The translations under genes and the position numbers were made by a program. The notes below the pieces were generated by a model. That model ran no database searches. It saw nothing but the letters and a program-made list of their open reading frames with translations, and was not told the DNA's origin. A stretch of 64,000 bases of DNA from NCBI RefSeq assembly GCF_014161445.1, contig NZ_JABBXA010000001.1, positions 496,001-560,000 of the forward strand. The letters are read 5' to 3'. Within the stretch, counting starts at the first letter, position 1; the number at the start of each line of letters is the position of its first letter. The DNA is from Microbispora sp. H13382. GTDB taxonomy: Bacteria > Actinomycetota > Actinomycetes > Streptosporangiales > Streptosporangiaceae. This document shows positions 8,002-16,598 of the stretch, one piece after another.

Positions 8002-8679
8002 TCAGGCGATGTCCTCCTCGTACAGGTCGTACGGCTCCTGGCCGAGGGCCTCGGCGAGACGCTTGCCGGCGAACGGGATGACCTCGTCGACCGTGATCCG
8101 CCGGCCGGTCTCGGCCGACAGCGACGTGACCCCGGCGTCGTCGCCCGTGATGCGGGTGTACCAGCTCAGGTCGTTGACGCAGTTGAGCGCGAAGCCGTGC
8201 ATGGTGACCCCGCCGGAGACCCGGATGCCGATCGTGCCGAGCCTGCGGTCGGGCAGCCCGTGCGCGGGGTCGCCGGGCACCCACACCCCGCCGGCGCCCT
8301 CCACCCGGCGCGCCGTCAGCCCGAAGTCGGCGCAGACCTGGATCAGGACCTCCTCCAGCGACCGGACGTAGGAGACCACGTCGCCGATGCGGATGATGGG
8401 GTAGCAGACGAGCTGCCCGGGACCATGCCAGGTGATCTTCCCGCCCCGGTCCACGTCGATGACCGGCGTGCCGTCGACCGGCCGCTCGTGCGGCAGCGTC
8501 CGCTTGCCCGCCGTGTAGACGGGGGCGTGCTCCAGCATGAGGCACAGGTCGGAGATCTCGTCGGCCGCCCGCCGGGCGTGCAGCCGCCGCTGCAGGGTCC
8601 ATGCCTGCTCGTACGGTACGTCGACACCCAGGCGGACGATGGCCACGCCCTTCACGTTCCCATCGCCCTTCACGTTCAC
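8002..8679 (-). CDS. lipB: LipB (octanoyltransferase) homologue lacking the catalytic Lys and Cys
   Basis: A 225-residue BPL/LipB-fold protein. The substrate-binding motif [13 protein letters not shown] (78-90), the GGVWV strand and MHGFALNC (160-167) are all LipB-like. LipB enzymes use a Lys-Cys pair 34 residues apart. Here the lysine position is Arg146 (in [11 protein letters not shown]), and the position 34 residues on is Asp180. The usual VPCGI motif has become ITGDDAG, about 3 residues shorter. The frame is uninterrupted. Start GTG 8679 overlaps the stop of the peptidase E gene (GTGA); GTG 8655 is another option. It may be an inactive homologue or one with altered chemistry; lipoylation would then need another ligase. 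Confidence 0.85.
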   Translation of the reverse strand: MNVKGDGNVKGVAIVRLGVDVPYEQAWTLQRRLHARRAADEISDLCLMLEHAPVYTAGKRTLPHERPVDGTPVIDVDRGGKITWHGPGQLVCYPIIRIGDVVSYVRSLEEVLIQVCADFGLTARRVEGAGGVWVPGDPAHGLPDRRLGTIGIRVSGGVTMHGFALNCVNDLSWYTRITGDDAGVTSLSAETGRRITVDEVIPFAGKRLAEALGQEPYDLYEEDIA

Positions 8680-9416
8680 AGCGTAGAGGTGAGCAGCCGG
8701 GGCTCGATACGCAGCTCCTTGACGGCGGGACCGTCCCGCTCGACCCGGTAGGCGTACCCCTCGGGGTCGATGGTCACGGCCTGGATGAACTCCGTGCCCA
8801 CGTAGTGCAGCGCCACGCCCTCGTCGGCGGCGTACCCCTCGGGCAGCTCGCCCGACGCGACCGACTCGTGCAGCAGCGTCCGACGCTGGGGGTCGGAGTT
8901 GTAGTGGACGCCGCACGAGTAGGGGAGCAGGCCGAGGCCTTCGGCCCAGGGCCGCAGCGCCGGCCCGAACGAGTCGGTGTTGCCCCCGACGTGCCAGCAC
9001 AGCGCGCCGGCGCTCTGCCCGGACAGCACGATCCCGGCCCGCCACGCCTCGGCGAACGCCTCGTCCAGGCCGTGCAGCCGCCACAGCGCGGCGAGGTTGG
9101 CGACGCTGCCGCCGCTCACGTAGATCGCGTCCTGCTCCAGGATCCACTCGCGCGGATCCTCGACGTTCGGCATCGGAAAGACCGTCAGGTGGCTCACCTC
9201 GACGTCCCAGCGGGCGAACGCGCCGTACATCTTGAGCAGCCAGTCGGCGTCGTCGCCGGTGGCGGTGGCGAGCAGGCCGAGCTTGGGCCGGTCCTGCCCG
9301 GTCAGGTCGAGGACGTAGCGCAGCAGCGCGGTCGGCTCGATGAAGCCGTACCGCTCGGTCTGCCGGAACGACCCGCCCCCGATGGCGACGATGTGCGACT
9401 GCCCGATGCGGCTCAT
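8676..9416 (-). CDS. Peptidase E-like serine peptidase (S51 family)
   Basis: A 246-residue class I glutamine amidotransferase-like fold protein. The nucleophile elbow is [10 protein letters not shown] with Ser135, and the start has IVAIGGGSF, typical of PepE/cyanophycinase relatives. Family members cleave dipeptides after N-terminal aspartate. An Asn-Leu-Ala-Ala segment after SGGSVA (101-106) also fits. ATG 9416 is chosen because GGGAG lies 8 bases upstream; two upstream GTG codons are less well placed. The gene is followed by the lipB-like gene through a GTGA overlap, so the two are translationally coupled, an unusual pairing with no obvious functional link. Confidence 0.8.
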   Translation of the reverse strand: MSRIGQSHIVAIGGGSFRQTERYGFIEPTALLRYVLDLTGQDRPKLGLLATATGDDADWLLKMYGAFARWDVEVSHLTVFPMPNVEDPREWILEQDAIYVSGGSVANLAALWRLHGLDEAFAEAWRAGIVLSGQSAGALCWHVGGNTDSFGPALRPWAEGLGLLPYSCGVHYNSDPQRRTLLHESVASGELPEGYAADEGVALHYVGTEFIQAVTIDPEGYAYRVERDGPAVKELRIEPRLLTSTL

Positions 9417-9450
9417 GCCCACCACTCCCGTTCCCGGATCGAATGACTCT

Positions 9451-10341
9451 TTAGAGTACGGCGGCCAGCGCCTCGCCGACGGTGGGATGGGCGAACCGGT
9501 GGCCGGCGTCGAGCAGTCGCCGGGGGAGCACCCGCTGCCCGGCGAGCAGGGCCTCCTCCGCGAACTCCCCGAGCGCCAGGCGCAGCGCGAACCGCGGGGC
9601 GGGGAGCGGCATCGTCGGGCGCCGCAGCGCCTTCGCCAGAGCGGCCGTGTATTCGGCGTTGGTCACCGGCTCGGGAGCCGTGAGGTTCACCGGCCCGGCC
9701 AGTTCGTGCGCCAGCAGGAAGCGGACCGCGTCCACCCAGTCGGGCAGCGAGATCCACGAGACGTACTGCCTGCCGTTGCCGAGCACGGCGCCCGCGCCCA
9801 TCTTGAAGATCGGCAGCATCCGGGCGAGCGCGCCGCCCCGGCCGCTGAGCACCACGCCGCTGCGCAGCAGCGTCACCCGCGCGCCCGCCTCCCCGGCGGG
9901 CTCGGTGGCCGCCTCCCAGCCGCGCACCAGATCGACGAGGAAGCCCCGGCCCGGCGGCGCGGACTCGTCCACGGCCCGGTCGCCGGTGTCGCCGTAGAAG
10001 CCGATCGCGGAGGAGGACAGCAGCACCCGAGGTCCGCCCTCGGCGCGGGCCAGCGCCTCGGCGAGGGTCCGCGTGCCGTTGACCCGGCTGTCCATCAGCT
10101 CCCGCTTGTACGCCTCCGACCACCGGCGGTCGCCGATCCCGGCGCCGGCCAGGTGGACGACGGCGTCCGCGCCCTCCAGCGCCCCCGGGTCGAGCACCCC
10201 GTTCGCCGGGTCCCAGAAGCGCTCGCCGGGCCCCGCGGGAGTGCGCCGCACCAGGCGGCGCACCTCGTGCCCGTCGGCGCGCAGCGCGTCGACCAGGGCC
10301 GTTCCGAGCAGTCCCGAGGAGCCCGTCACCACTGTCGTCAT
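9451..10341 (-). CDS. TIGR01777 family NAD-dependent epimerase-like protein
   Basis: A 296-residue extended SDR protein. The nucleotide-binding motif is VVTGSSGLLGTAL near the N terminus; HLAGAGIGDRRW and LLSSSAIGFYGDTG are diagnostic of the TIGR01777 (YfcH-like) family; the C-terminal part carries the DUF1731-like end (AEEALLAGQRVLPRRL). The reaction is unknown. In actinobacteria this gene commonly neighbours the 2-oxoacid dehydrogenase and lip genes, as here. ATG 10341 gives MTTVVTGSSG; GTG 10350 would add three residues. Confidence 0.85.
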   Translation of the reverse strand: MTTVVTGSSGLLGTALVDALRADGHEVRRLVRRTPAGPGERFWDPANGVLDPGALEGADAVVHLAGAGIGDRRWSEAYKRELMDSRVNGTRTLAEALARAEGGPRVLLSSSAIGFYGDTGDRAVDESAPPGRGFLVDLVRGWEAATEPAGEAGARVTLLRSGVVLSGRGGALARMLPIFKMGAGAVLGNGRQYVSWISLPDWVDAVRFLLAHELAGPVNLTAPEPVTNAEYTAALAKALRRPTMPLPAPRFALRLALGEFAEEALLAGQRVLPRRLLDAGHRFAHPTVGEALAAVL

Positions 10342-10464
10342 CGTGTCCACGCACGCATCACTACCCCGTCAGGAGCGGTTCCGCCAGGACTCACGCGAGA
10401 GGAGCCCGTTTCCACCGGGCGGTGCGCCCGCTGTCACGGCGCCTCGACACGGCCGGAGACGGCG

Positions 10465-10493
10465 AGGGCCGCCCCGCGAAGCGCGGGACGGCC
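10465..10493 (-). terminator. Hairpin downstream of the E2 gene
   Basis: GGGCCG-CCCCGCG, loop AAG, CGCGGGA-CGGCCC forms a 12-13 base-pair stem with one mismatch, 43 bases past the E2 stop. No U tract follows, as is usual in high-GC actinobacteria. Confidence 0.6.
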
Positions 10494-10535
10494 CCGATGC
10501 GTCCGGGCCTACGGCTCGCGCCGGCCCGGGTACGG

Positions 10536-12014
10536 CTACGCCAGGCCGAGCTGGGCCTCGAAACGGCCCTCCTCGAGACGGTGCTTGATCGTCGTGAGGA
10601 AGCGGGCCGCGTCGGCGCCGTCGACCAGGCGGTGGTCGTAGCTGAGCGCGAGGTACACCATCGAGCGGACCGCGATGACCTCGCCCTCCGGGGTGTCCAC
10701 GACGACCGGGCGCTTGACGACCGCGCCGGTGCCCAGCATGCCGACCTGCGGCTGGTTGAGGATCGGCGTGTCGAACAGCGCGCCCCGGCTGCCGGTGTTG
10801 GTCAGCGTGAACGTGCCGCCGGTGATCTCGTCCGGGCTCACCTTGTTGGTGCGGGTGCGCTCGGCCAGGTCGGCGATCTTACGGGCGAGCCCGGCGATGT
10901 TGAGGTCGCCCGCGTTCTTGATCACCGGGACGAGCAGGCCGCGCTCGGTGTCGGTCGCGAAGCCCAGGTGCTCGACGTCGAAGTAGGTGACCTCGTTGGT
11001 CTCGCTGTTGATCGTGGCGTTCAGCTTCGGGTGCTGCTTGAGCGCCTCGACCGCCGCCTGGGCGAAGAACGGCATGAACGACAGCTTCACGCCCTCGCGC
11101 CGCAGGAACTCGCCCTTGGCCCGGTCGCGCAGGCGGGCGATCCGGGTGACGTCGACCTCGACCACGGTGGTGAGCTGGGCCGAGACCTGCAGCGACTCCA
11201 CCATGCGCTTGGCGATGGTCTGCCGCAGGCGCGACATCTTCTCCGTACGGCCGCGCAGCGTGGTGTCGGCCTTCACCTCGGGAGCCGGGGCGGAGGCGAC
11301 GGCCGGGGCGGCGGGAGCCTGGGCCGGGGCCGCCTGCGGAGCCGCCGGAGCGGCGGCGGCCTGCTCGCGCTGCACGCGGGCGGCCTCGATGACGTCCTGC
11401 TTGCGGATCCGGCCGCCGACGCCGGTGCCGGTCAGCGCGTCGAGGTCGACGCCGTGCTCGGCGGCGAGCTTGCGGACCAGCGGCGTGACGTACGGGCTCT
11501 CACCGGACGACGGCAGCGGGGTCGGCTCGCTCGGCTGCGCGGCCGGGGCCGGAGCCTGCGGAGCCGGGGCGGGCGCGGGCGCCGGGGGCACCGGCTGCGG
11601 CGTCACCACGGCGGGCGCGGGCTGCGGAATCGACGAGATCGGCGCCGCCGCGGGCTGGGCGGGAGCGGGCTCGGGCGCCGCCGCCTGCGCGGGGGCCGGA
11701 GCGGGCTCCGGCTCGGGCTCGGGCTGCGGAGCGGGGGCCGGAGCCGCCGGCTCGGCGGCGGCCGGAGCGGCGCCCGCCTCGGAGTCGATCAGGGCCAGCT
11801 CGGCGCCGACCTCGACCGTCTCGTCCTCGGCCACGATGATTTTGGTCAGGTAGCCCGCGGACGGCGAAGGGATCTCGGTGTCGACCTTGTCGGTCGACAC
11901 CTCGAGGAGCGGCTCGTCGGCCTCGACGCGGTCGCCTTCCTTCTTCAGCCAGCGGGTGACGGTGCCCTCGGTAACGCTCTCGCCGAGCTGGGGCATGGTT
12001 ACGGAGACCGGCAT
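10536..12014 (-). CDS. sucB: 2-oxoglutarate/pyruvate dehydrogenase E2 (dihydrolipoamide acyltransferase)
   Basis: A 492-residue E2 subunit. Domain order: one lipoyl domain (2-76) with the lipoylated Lys43 in [11 protein letters not shown]; a long Ala/Pro-rich flexible linker (about 80-170); a peripheral subunit-binding domain (174-211, [15 protein letters not shown]); and the acyltransferase catalytic domain ending with [13 protein letters not shown] (His461, Asp465). It takes acyl groups from E1 and passes them to CoA. Actinobacterial genomes label this protein sucB or dlaT; which complex it serves cannot be told here since no E1 gene is in the window. The E3 gene lies 31 bases upstream on the same strand. 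Confidence 0.93.
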   Translation of the reverse strand: MPVSVTMPQLGESVTEGTVTRWLKKEGDRVEADEPLLEVSTDKVDTEIPSPSAGYLTKIIVAEDETVEVGAELALIDSEAGAAPAAAEPAAPAPAPQPEPEPEPAPAPAQAAAPEPAPAQPAAAPISSIPQPAPAVVTPQPVPPAPAPAPAPQAPAPAAQPSEPTPLPSSGESPYVTPLVRKLAAEHGVDLDALTGTGVGGRIRKQDVIEAARVQREQAAAAPAAPQAAPAQAPAAPAVASAPAPEVKADTTLRGRTEKMSRLRQTIAKRMVESLQVSAQLTTVVEVDVTRIARLRDRAKGEFLRREGVKLSFMPFFAQAAVEALKQHPKLNATINSETNEVTYFDVEHLGFATDTERGLLVPVIKNAGDLNIAGLARKIADLAERTRTNKVSPDEITGGTFTLTNTGSRGALFDTPILNQPQVGMLGTGAVVKRPVVVDTPEGEVIAVRSMVYLALSYDHRLVDGADAARFLTTIKHRLEEGRFEAQLGLA

Positions 12015-12045
12015 GGTGTCTTCTCTCGCGTTCGCTAGGAGGGCT

Positions 12046-13425
12046 TCAGTTGTGGACGTGCAGCGGCTTGCCGGCCAGGGCCAGCATCGCCTCGCCGAGG
12101 GCCTCGGACTGGGTCGGGTGCGGGTGGATCAGCTGGGCGACGTCGGTGGCCGTGGCCTCCCAGTTGAAGATCAGCTGGGCCTCGGCGATCAGCTCGCCCA
12201 CCCGGCTGCCCACCATGTGGACGCCGAGCACCCGGCCGTCGCGCTCGGCGACGACCTTGACCTCGCCCTGGGTCTGCAGGATCTTGCTCCTGCCGTTGCC
12301 CGCGAGGTTGTAGCTCAGCTCGACGACGTCGTGACCGCGCTCGCGGGCGACCGACGTGGCGATGCCCACCGACGCGACCTCGGGCTCGGAGTAGGTGATG
12401 CGCGGCACGCCGTCGTAGTCGATCGGCACCGGGTTGAGCCCGGCGATGTGCTCGGCGACCAGGATGCCCTCGGCGAAGCCGACGTGGGCGAGCTGCAGCG
12501 TGGGGATGAGGTCGCCCACGGCGTAGACGCCCGGCACGCTGGTCTGGCAGAACTCGTCGACGAGCACGTAGCCGCGCTCCATCGTGACGCCGTTCTCCTC
12601 GAAGCCGAGGCCGGCCGAGACCGGGCCGCGGCCGACGGCGACGAGCATGATCTCGGCGTCGAGGGTCTTGCCGTTCTCCAGGGAGACGACGACCCCGGTG
12701 TCGGTGGTCTTGACGCTCTCGAACCTGGCGCCCAGCTCGTACTTGATCCCACGGCGGCGGAAGGCGCGCTCCAGCAGCTTGGAGCTGGACTCGTCCTCCA
12801 GTGGCAGCAGGTGCGGCAGCGCCTCGACGATCGTGACCTCGGCGCCGAACGAGCGCCACACGCTGGCGAACTCGACGCCGATGACGCCGCCGCCCAGGAT
12901 GACGACCGAGGACGGGATCCGGTCGAGGACCAGCGCGTGGTCGCTGCTGATCACCTTCTCGCCGTCGATGTCCAGGCCGGGCAGCGACTTCGGCACCGAG
13001 CCGGTCGCCAGCACGACGTTGCGGCCCTCGTACACCTGGTCGCCGACCACGACGCGGTTGGGGCCGGCCAGGCGGCCCTCGCCCTCGACCACAGTGATCT
13101 TCTTGCTCTTGATGAGCCCGGCCAGGCCCTTGTAGAGGCCGCCGATCACCTTGTCCTTGTACGCGTGGACGCCGGGGACGTCGATGCCCTCCAGACGGGT
13201 GCGGACGCCGAACGACTCGCCCTCGCGGGCCTGGTCCGCCAGCTCGGCCGCGTGCAGCAGCGCCTTGGTGGGGATGCAGCCGCGGTGCAGGCAGGTGCCC
13301 CCGACCTTGTCCTTCTCGATGAGGACGACGTTCATGCCGAGCTCGGCCGCCCGCAGGGCACAGGCGTATCCACCGCTACCGCCACCTAGGACGACGATGT
13401 CGTAGGGGCCGCTGCCATCAGCCAC
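12046..13425 (-). CDS. lpd: Dihydrolipoyl dehydrogenase (E3)
   Basis: A 459-residue flavoprotein disulfide reductase that reoxidises the E2 lipoyl group with NAD+. The FAD motif is [16 protein letters not shown] at the N terminus. The redox pair is [13 protein letters not shown] (Cys45, Cys50). A second GxGxxG NAD motif ([15 protein letters not shown]) and the C-terminal His-Glu dyad ([10 protein letters not shown], His436, Glu441) are intact. The start is GTG 13425. It is transcribed first in an lpd-E2 operon. Confidence 0.97.
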   Translation of the reverse strand: MADGSGPYDIVVLGGGSGGYACALRAAELGMNVVLIEKDKVGGTCLHRGCIPTKALLHAAELADQAREGESFGVRTRLEGIDVPGVHAYKDKVIGGLYKGLAGLIKSKKITVVEGEGRLAGPNRVVVGDQVYEGRNVVLATGSVPKSLPGLDIDGEKVISSDHALVLDRIPSSVVILGGGVIGVEFASVWRSFGAEVTIVEALPHLLPLEDESSSKLLERAFRRRGIKYELGARFESVKTTDTGVVVSLENGKTLDAEIMLVAVGRGPVSAGLGFEENGVTMERGYVLVDEFCQTSVPGVYAVGDLIPTLQLAHVGFAEGILVAEHIAGLNPVPIDYDGVPRITYSEPEVASVGIATSVARERGHDVVELSYNLAGNGRSKILQTQGEVKVVAERDGRVLGVHMVGSRVGELIAEAQLIFNWEATATDVAQLIHPHPTQSEALGEAMLALAGKPLHVHN

Positions 13426-13562
13426 TGGAATGCTCCTTGGTCGTATTCACACCGCCGGAAGGACCCGGCAGCATCTTTTCACTTGTCCCGGAAGATCGTG
13501 GCCCCGGCCCGGGCCCGCGCGGGCGCGCCGCGACCTGGCTCGTTACGAGGGCCGTCTTCCTG

Positions 13563-15071
13563 TTAAACAGCCTGCGCGGACGTGCCGTTCCCCGCGTAGC
13601 GCTCGGCGACCGCGACGAGCGTGCGGGTCATCGCGCCGGTGCCGCCCTTGGGGGTGTAACCGTGCGGCTCGCCCTTGTTGAACGCCGGGCCCGCCATGTC
13701 GATGTGCGCCCACTGGACGCCCTCGGGCACGAACTCGCGCAGGAAGATGCCCGCGGCGAGCATGCTGCCCCACCGCTCGGGCTGGAGGTTGGCGATGTCG
13801 GCGACCGCGGAGTCGAGTCCCCTGCGCAGCTCGGCGGGCAGCGGCATGCCCCAGGCGCCCTCACCCTGCTCGCCGGCGATGCGGACGACCTCCTCGCGGA
13901 GGGCGTCGTCGTTGGCCATCACGCCGGCCGTACGCCAGCCGAGCGCGACGATCTGGGCGCCGGTCAGGGTGGCGACGTCGATGATCACGTCGGGTTCGTC
14001 CTGGGCGGCGCGGGCGATGCCGTCGATCAGCACCAGACGGCCCTCGGCGTCGGTGTCGAGCACCTCGACCGTCTTGCCGCTGTAGGTGTGCAGGACGTCG
14101 GAGGGGCGCTGGGCGCTTCCCGAGGGCATGTTCTCCGCCAGGCAGAGATAGCCGACCGCGTTGACGCGCAGGCCCAGCCGGGCGATCGCGACGAGCGCGC
14201 CGAACACGGCTCCCGCGCCGCCCATGTCGGACTTCATCCAGTCCATGGAGGCGGAGGGCTTGAGCGACAGGCCGCCGGAGTCGAACGTGATGCCCTTGCC
14301 GACGAAGGCGACCTTCCGGGTGGCCTCGGGGTGGCTGTAGGCGACCCGGACCAGGCGCGGCGGATTGACCGAGCCCTGGCCGACGCCGACGATGCCGCCG
14401 TAGCCGTCCTCCTTGAGCCTGACCTCGTCGAGCACCTCCACCGAGAGGCCGGTCTCGCCGCCGGTCTCCCGGGCGATCTCGGCGAAGCGCGCGGGCCACA
14501 GGTCGGACGGGGGCGTGTTCACCAGGTCGCGGACGAGGGCGACGGCGTCGGCGAGCGTCGCCGCGTGCGCGACGGCCTCCTCGGCCCCGGCCGCGCCGGA
14601 CAGGACGGCCAGCTCGCCGACCGGAGCCTTACGGTCGCCGCCGGTGCGGTACCGCGTGAAGTCGTAGGCGCCGAGCAGTCCGCCCAGCGCGACGGCCTCC
14701 GCCTCGTCGGCCGTACGGGCGGGCAGGGCGAGCGCCGCGGACGCCGTCCCGGCGAGGGAGCGGACGGCCGCTCCCGCCGCGCGGCGCAGGGTTTCCAGGT
14801 CGTAGCCGTCCTCGGGCGCGTCGCCGAGGCCCACGACGACGGCGATGGGCGCCGGCAGCGCCCCGAGGGTCGGGATCTTGACGACTTCCTCGGCCTTGCC
14901 GGTGAACCCCATCGTGCTGAGGATCTCGGCCAGTCGTCCGTCCAGGGCCTGGTCGAGGCCTTCGCCGCCCGGGGCGGGGCGTGGACCTTCCGGGGTCGTG
15001 TGGACGCCGATTATGAGAGCTGCGGTCTCGATGGAGACCGCGTCAGATGCGTTTATGCGCACTGTGGTCAC
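13563..15071 (-). CDS. pepA: Leucyl aminopeptidase (M17)
   Basis: A 502-residue M17 aminopeptidase that removes N-terminal residues from peptides using two metal ions. The metal and substrate motif VGKGITFDSGGLSLK puts Lys259 and Asp264 in place, DMGGAGAV follows, and the family signature is DTDAEGRLVL (Asp341, Glu343, Arg345). The N-terminal macrodomain-like region (1-165) is present, so the length is normal. Start is GTG 15071. It is divergent from the GntR gene. The 124-137 bases between them contain the two GntR operators, one of which is about 70 bases from this start, so repression of pepA is possible. Confidence 0.95.
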   Translation of the reverse strand: MTTVRINASDAVSIETAALIIGVHTTPEGPRPAPGGEGLDQALDGRLAEILSTMGFTGKAEEVVKIPTLGALPAPIAVVVGLGDAPEDGYDLETLRRAAGAAVRSLAGTASAALALPARTADEAEAVALGGLLGAYDFTRYRTGGDRKAPVGELAVLSGAAGAEEAVAHAATLADAVALVRDLVNTPPSDLWPARFAEIARETGGETGLSVEVLDEVRLKEDGYGGIVGVGQGSVNPPRLVRVAYSHPEATRKVAFVGKGITFDSGGLSLKPSASMDWMKSDMGGAGAVFGALVAIARLGLRVNAVGYLCLAENMPSGSAQRPSDVLHTYSGKTVEVLDTDAEGRLVLIDGIARAAQDEPDVIIDVATLTGAQIVALGWRTAGVMANDDALREEVVRIAGEQGEGAWGMPLPAELRRGLDSAVADIANLQPERWGSMLAAGIFLREFVPEGVQWAHIDMAGPAFNKGEPHGYTPKGGTGAMTRTLVAVAERYAGNGTSAQAV

Positions 15072-15141
15072 GTGAGCCGATGCTAGCTGGGCTTACTCGG
15101 CTACGCATAAACGAGGGTTCATCCTACCTATCAGTAGCCGG

Positions 15142-15168
15142 GATGGTGCCAATCGAACTAGCACCATC
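15142..15168. promoter_or_regulatory. GntR operator 1
   Basis: GATGGTGC and GCACCATC form an inverted repeat with an 11-base spacer. It is nearly identical to operator 2. The centres of the two sites are 42 bases apart, about four helical turns, so two dimers would bind on the same face. Position next to the GntR start indicates autoregulation. Confidence 0.75.
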
Positions 15169-15184
15169 GCGGCACTTCGGGTAG

Positions 15185-15209
15185 ATGGTGCTAATGTGAA
15201 TAGCACCAT
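15185..15209. promoter_or_regulatory. GntR operator 2, overlapping the gene start
   Basis: ATGGTGCTA and TAGCACCAT form a perfect 9+9 inverted repeat with a 7-base spacer. The downstream arm includes the first two bases of the ATG start at 15208, so bound protein would cover the translation start and the transcript start if the mRNA is leaderless. Confidence 0.78.
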
Positions 15210-15591
15210 GTTGCTCACGCTCGATCTCAACGATCCGCGGCCCCTGCATGAACAGGTGGCCGACGCCGTCAGGCGCGCGATCGGGGCCGGGGACATCGCC
15301 CCGGGCGACCGGCTGCCGCCGGCCCGCGACCTGGCCCACGCGCTGGGCGTCAACGCGAACACGGTGCTGCGCTCGCTGCGCGACCTGCGCGACGAGGGCC
15401 TGCTGGAGTTCCGCCGCGGGCGCGGCGTGTCCGTGCTGCGCAGGCCGGACGGCCGTGAGGCGCTCAGGGCGCGGGTGCGAGACCTGCTCGACGAGGCCGC
15501 CGGATATGGCCTCACCGCGGACGACGTCGTCGCCCTCGTCAAGGACCTCGGCAAAGACTTCGGCAAGGACCCCAGCAAGGAGACGGCATGA
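15208..15591 (+). CDS. GntR family regulator, YtrA subfamily
   Basis: A 127-residue regulator with a winged helix (about 8-75): PLHEQVADAVRRAI, DRLPPARDLAHALGVNANTV, then a short helical tail. The lack of a large effector domain is typical of the YtrA group of GntR proteins. ATG 15208 gives the family-type start MLLTLDLNDPRPL; GTG 15196 is possible but lies inside the operator. No ribosome site precedes 15208, so a leaderless mRNA is possible. It overlaps the DUF1648 gene by 4 bases (ATGA) and heads a three-gene operon with twin operators at its start. Confidence 0.88.
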   Translation: MLLTLDLNDPRPLHEQVADAVRRAIGAGDIAPGDRLPPARDLAHALGVNANTVLRSLRDLRDEGLLEFRRGRGVSVLRRPDGREALRARVRDLLDEAAGYGLTADDVVALVKDLGKDFGKDPSKETA

Positions 15592-16598
15592 CCGAACCGC
15601 ACGACAGCTCCGTGACCGGCGTCCGCGCGCGACTGATGGCGGCCCTCGCGGCCTGGGCCGTGCTGGTCGCCGCCGTGCTGGTGGCGGTGCCGCTGGCGTT
15701 CGCGGACCGCCTCCCCGACCCGCTGGCCACCCACTGGGGGCCCTCCGGGCGGCCCGACGGCTCCATGCCCTTCGCCGTCTTCGTGCTCCTCGCCGTGGTG
15801 TGGGCCGTCATCGCGGCGATCGGCCTCGGCGTCGCCGCGCGCCGCCGTAACCTGGTCCGCCGGGTGACGCGCGCCTGGTTCTGCGCCGGGCTGGCCTGGG
15901 CGGGCGGGTTCATGGTCACCACGCAGGCCGTCACGATCGCCGCCAACCTCGACCGCGGTCACTGGACCCGTGCGGCGGGCGTGAGCTGGCAGGTCGCGGT
16001 GGTCGTCGCCGCGCCGATCGCGCTCGGGGCGCTGGGCTGGCTCGCCGGCCGGCGCGGCCCTGACGTTCCCGCGGCGCCGTCGGGGACCGGACCGCTGATC
16101 GACCTCGACCCGGGGAAGCGGCCGGTGTGGGTCTCCACCGTCACCGCGCGCTGGGCGGCCTTGCTCGCGCTCGTGTCCCTCGCCGCCGCGGTGGTCGTCG
16201 CGGGCGTGGCCCTGTCCGGCCGGGTCCCCGGCGGCTGGAGCGTGGTGGTGCCGCTCGCTCTGGTGGGCGTGATCGGCACGGTGCTGTCGTCGGTCTCGGT
16301 GCGGGTCGTCCCCGAAGCGCTGACCGTGTCGGTCGGTCCGCTGCGGTGGCCCTCGCGCACGGTGCGGCTCGAGCGCGTGGAGCGGGCGTGGGTGGAGGAG
16401 CGGTACCCGGCCCAGGTGGGCGGATGGGGCTACCGTGGGCTCCCGGGGCGGGCCACGATCATGATCCGCGGCGGCGAGTGCCTGGTCGTCAGGTACACCT
16501 CCGGCGGCGAACTGGGGATCACGGTGGACGACGCCGCCACGGGCGCCGCTCTCGTCAACGCCCTCGTCGCCCGACGGCACTCCTCTGCCGAAAGGTGA
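15588..16598 (+). CDS. DUF1648 domain integral membrane protein
   Basis: A 336-residue protein with about eight hydrophobic segments. The first helix is followed by LPDPLATHWGPSGRPDG, the DUF1648 signature also found in SdpI-type immunity proteins and many GntR-linked membrane proteins. A cytosolic/strand-rich C-terminal part (VRVVPEALTVSVGPLRWPS onward) resembles a PH-like domain. The function is unknown. It is coupled to the GntR gene upstream and to the CPBP protease downstream (TGATG overlap), a combination that recalls SdpR/SdpI-type signalling, by analogy only. Confidence 0.8.
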   Translation: MTEPHDSSVTGVRARLMAALAAWAVLVAAVLVAVPLAFADRLPDPLATHWGPSGRPDGSMPFAVFVLLAVVWAVIAAIGLGVAARRRNLVRRVTRAWFCAGLAWAGGFMVTTQAVTIAANLDRGHWTRAAGVSWQVAVVVAAPIALGALGWLAGRRGPDVPAAPSGTGPLIDLDPGKRPVWVSTVTARWAALLALVSLAAAVVVAGVALSGRVPGGWSVVVPLALVGVIGTVLSSVSVRVVPEALTVSVGPLRWPSRTVRLERVERAWVEERYPAQVGGWGYRGLPGRATIMIRGGECLVVRYTSGGELGITVDDAATGAALVNALVARRHSSAER

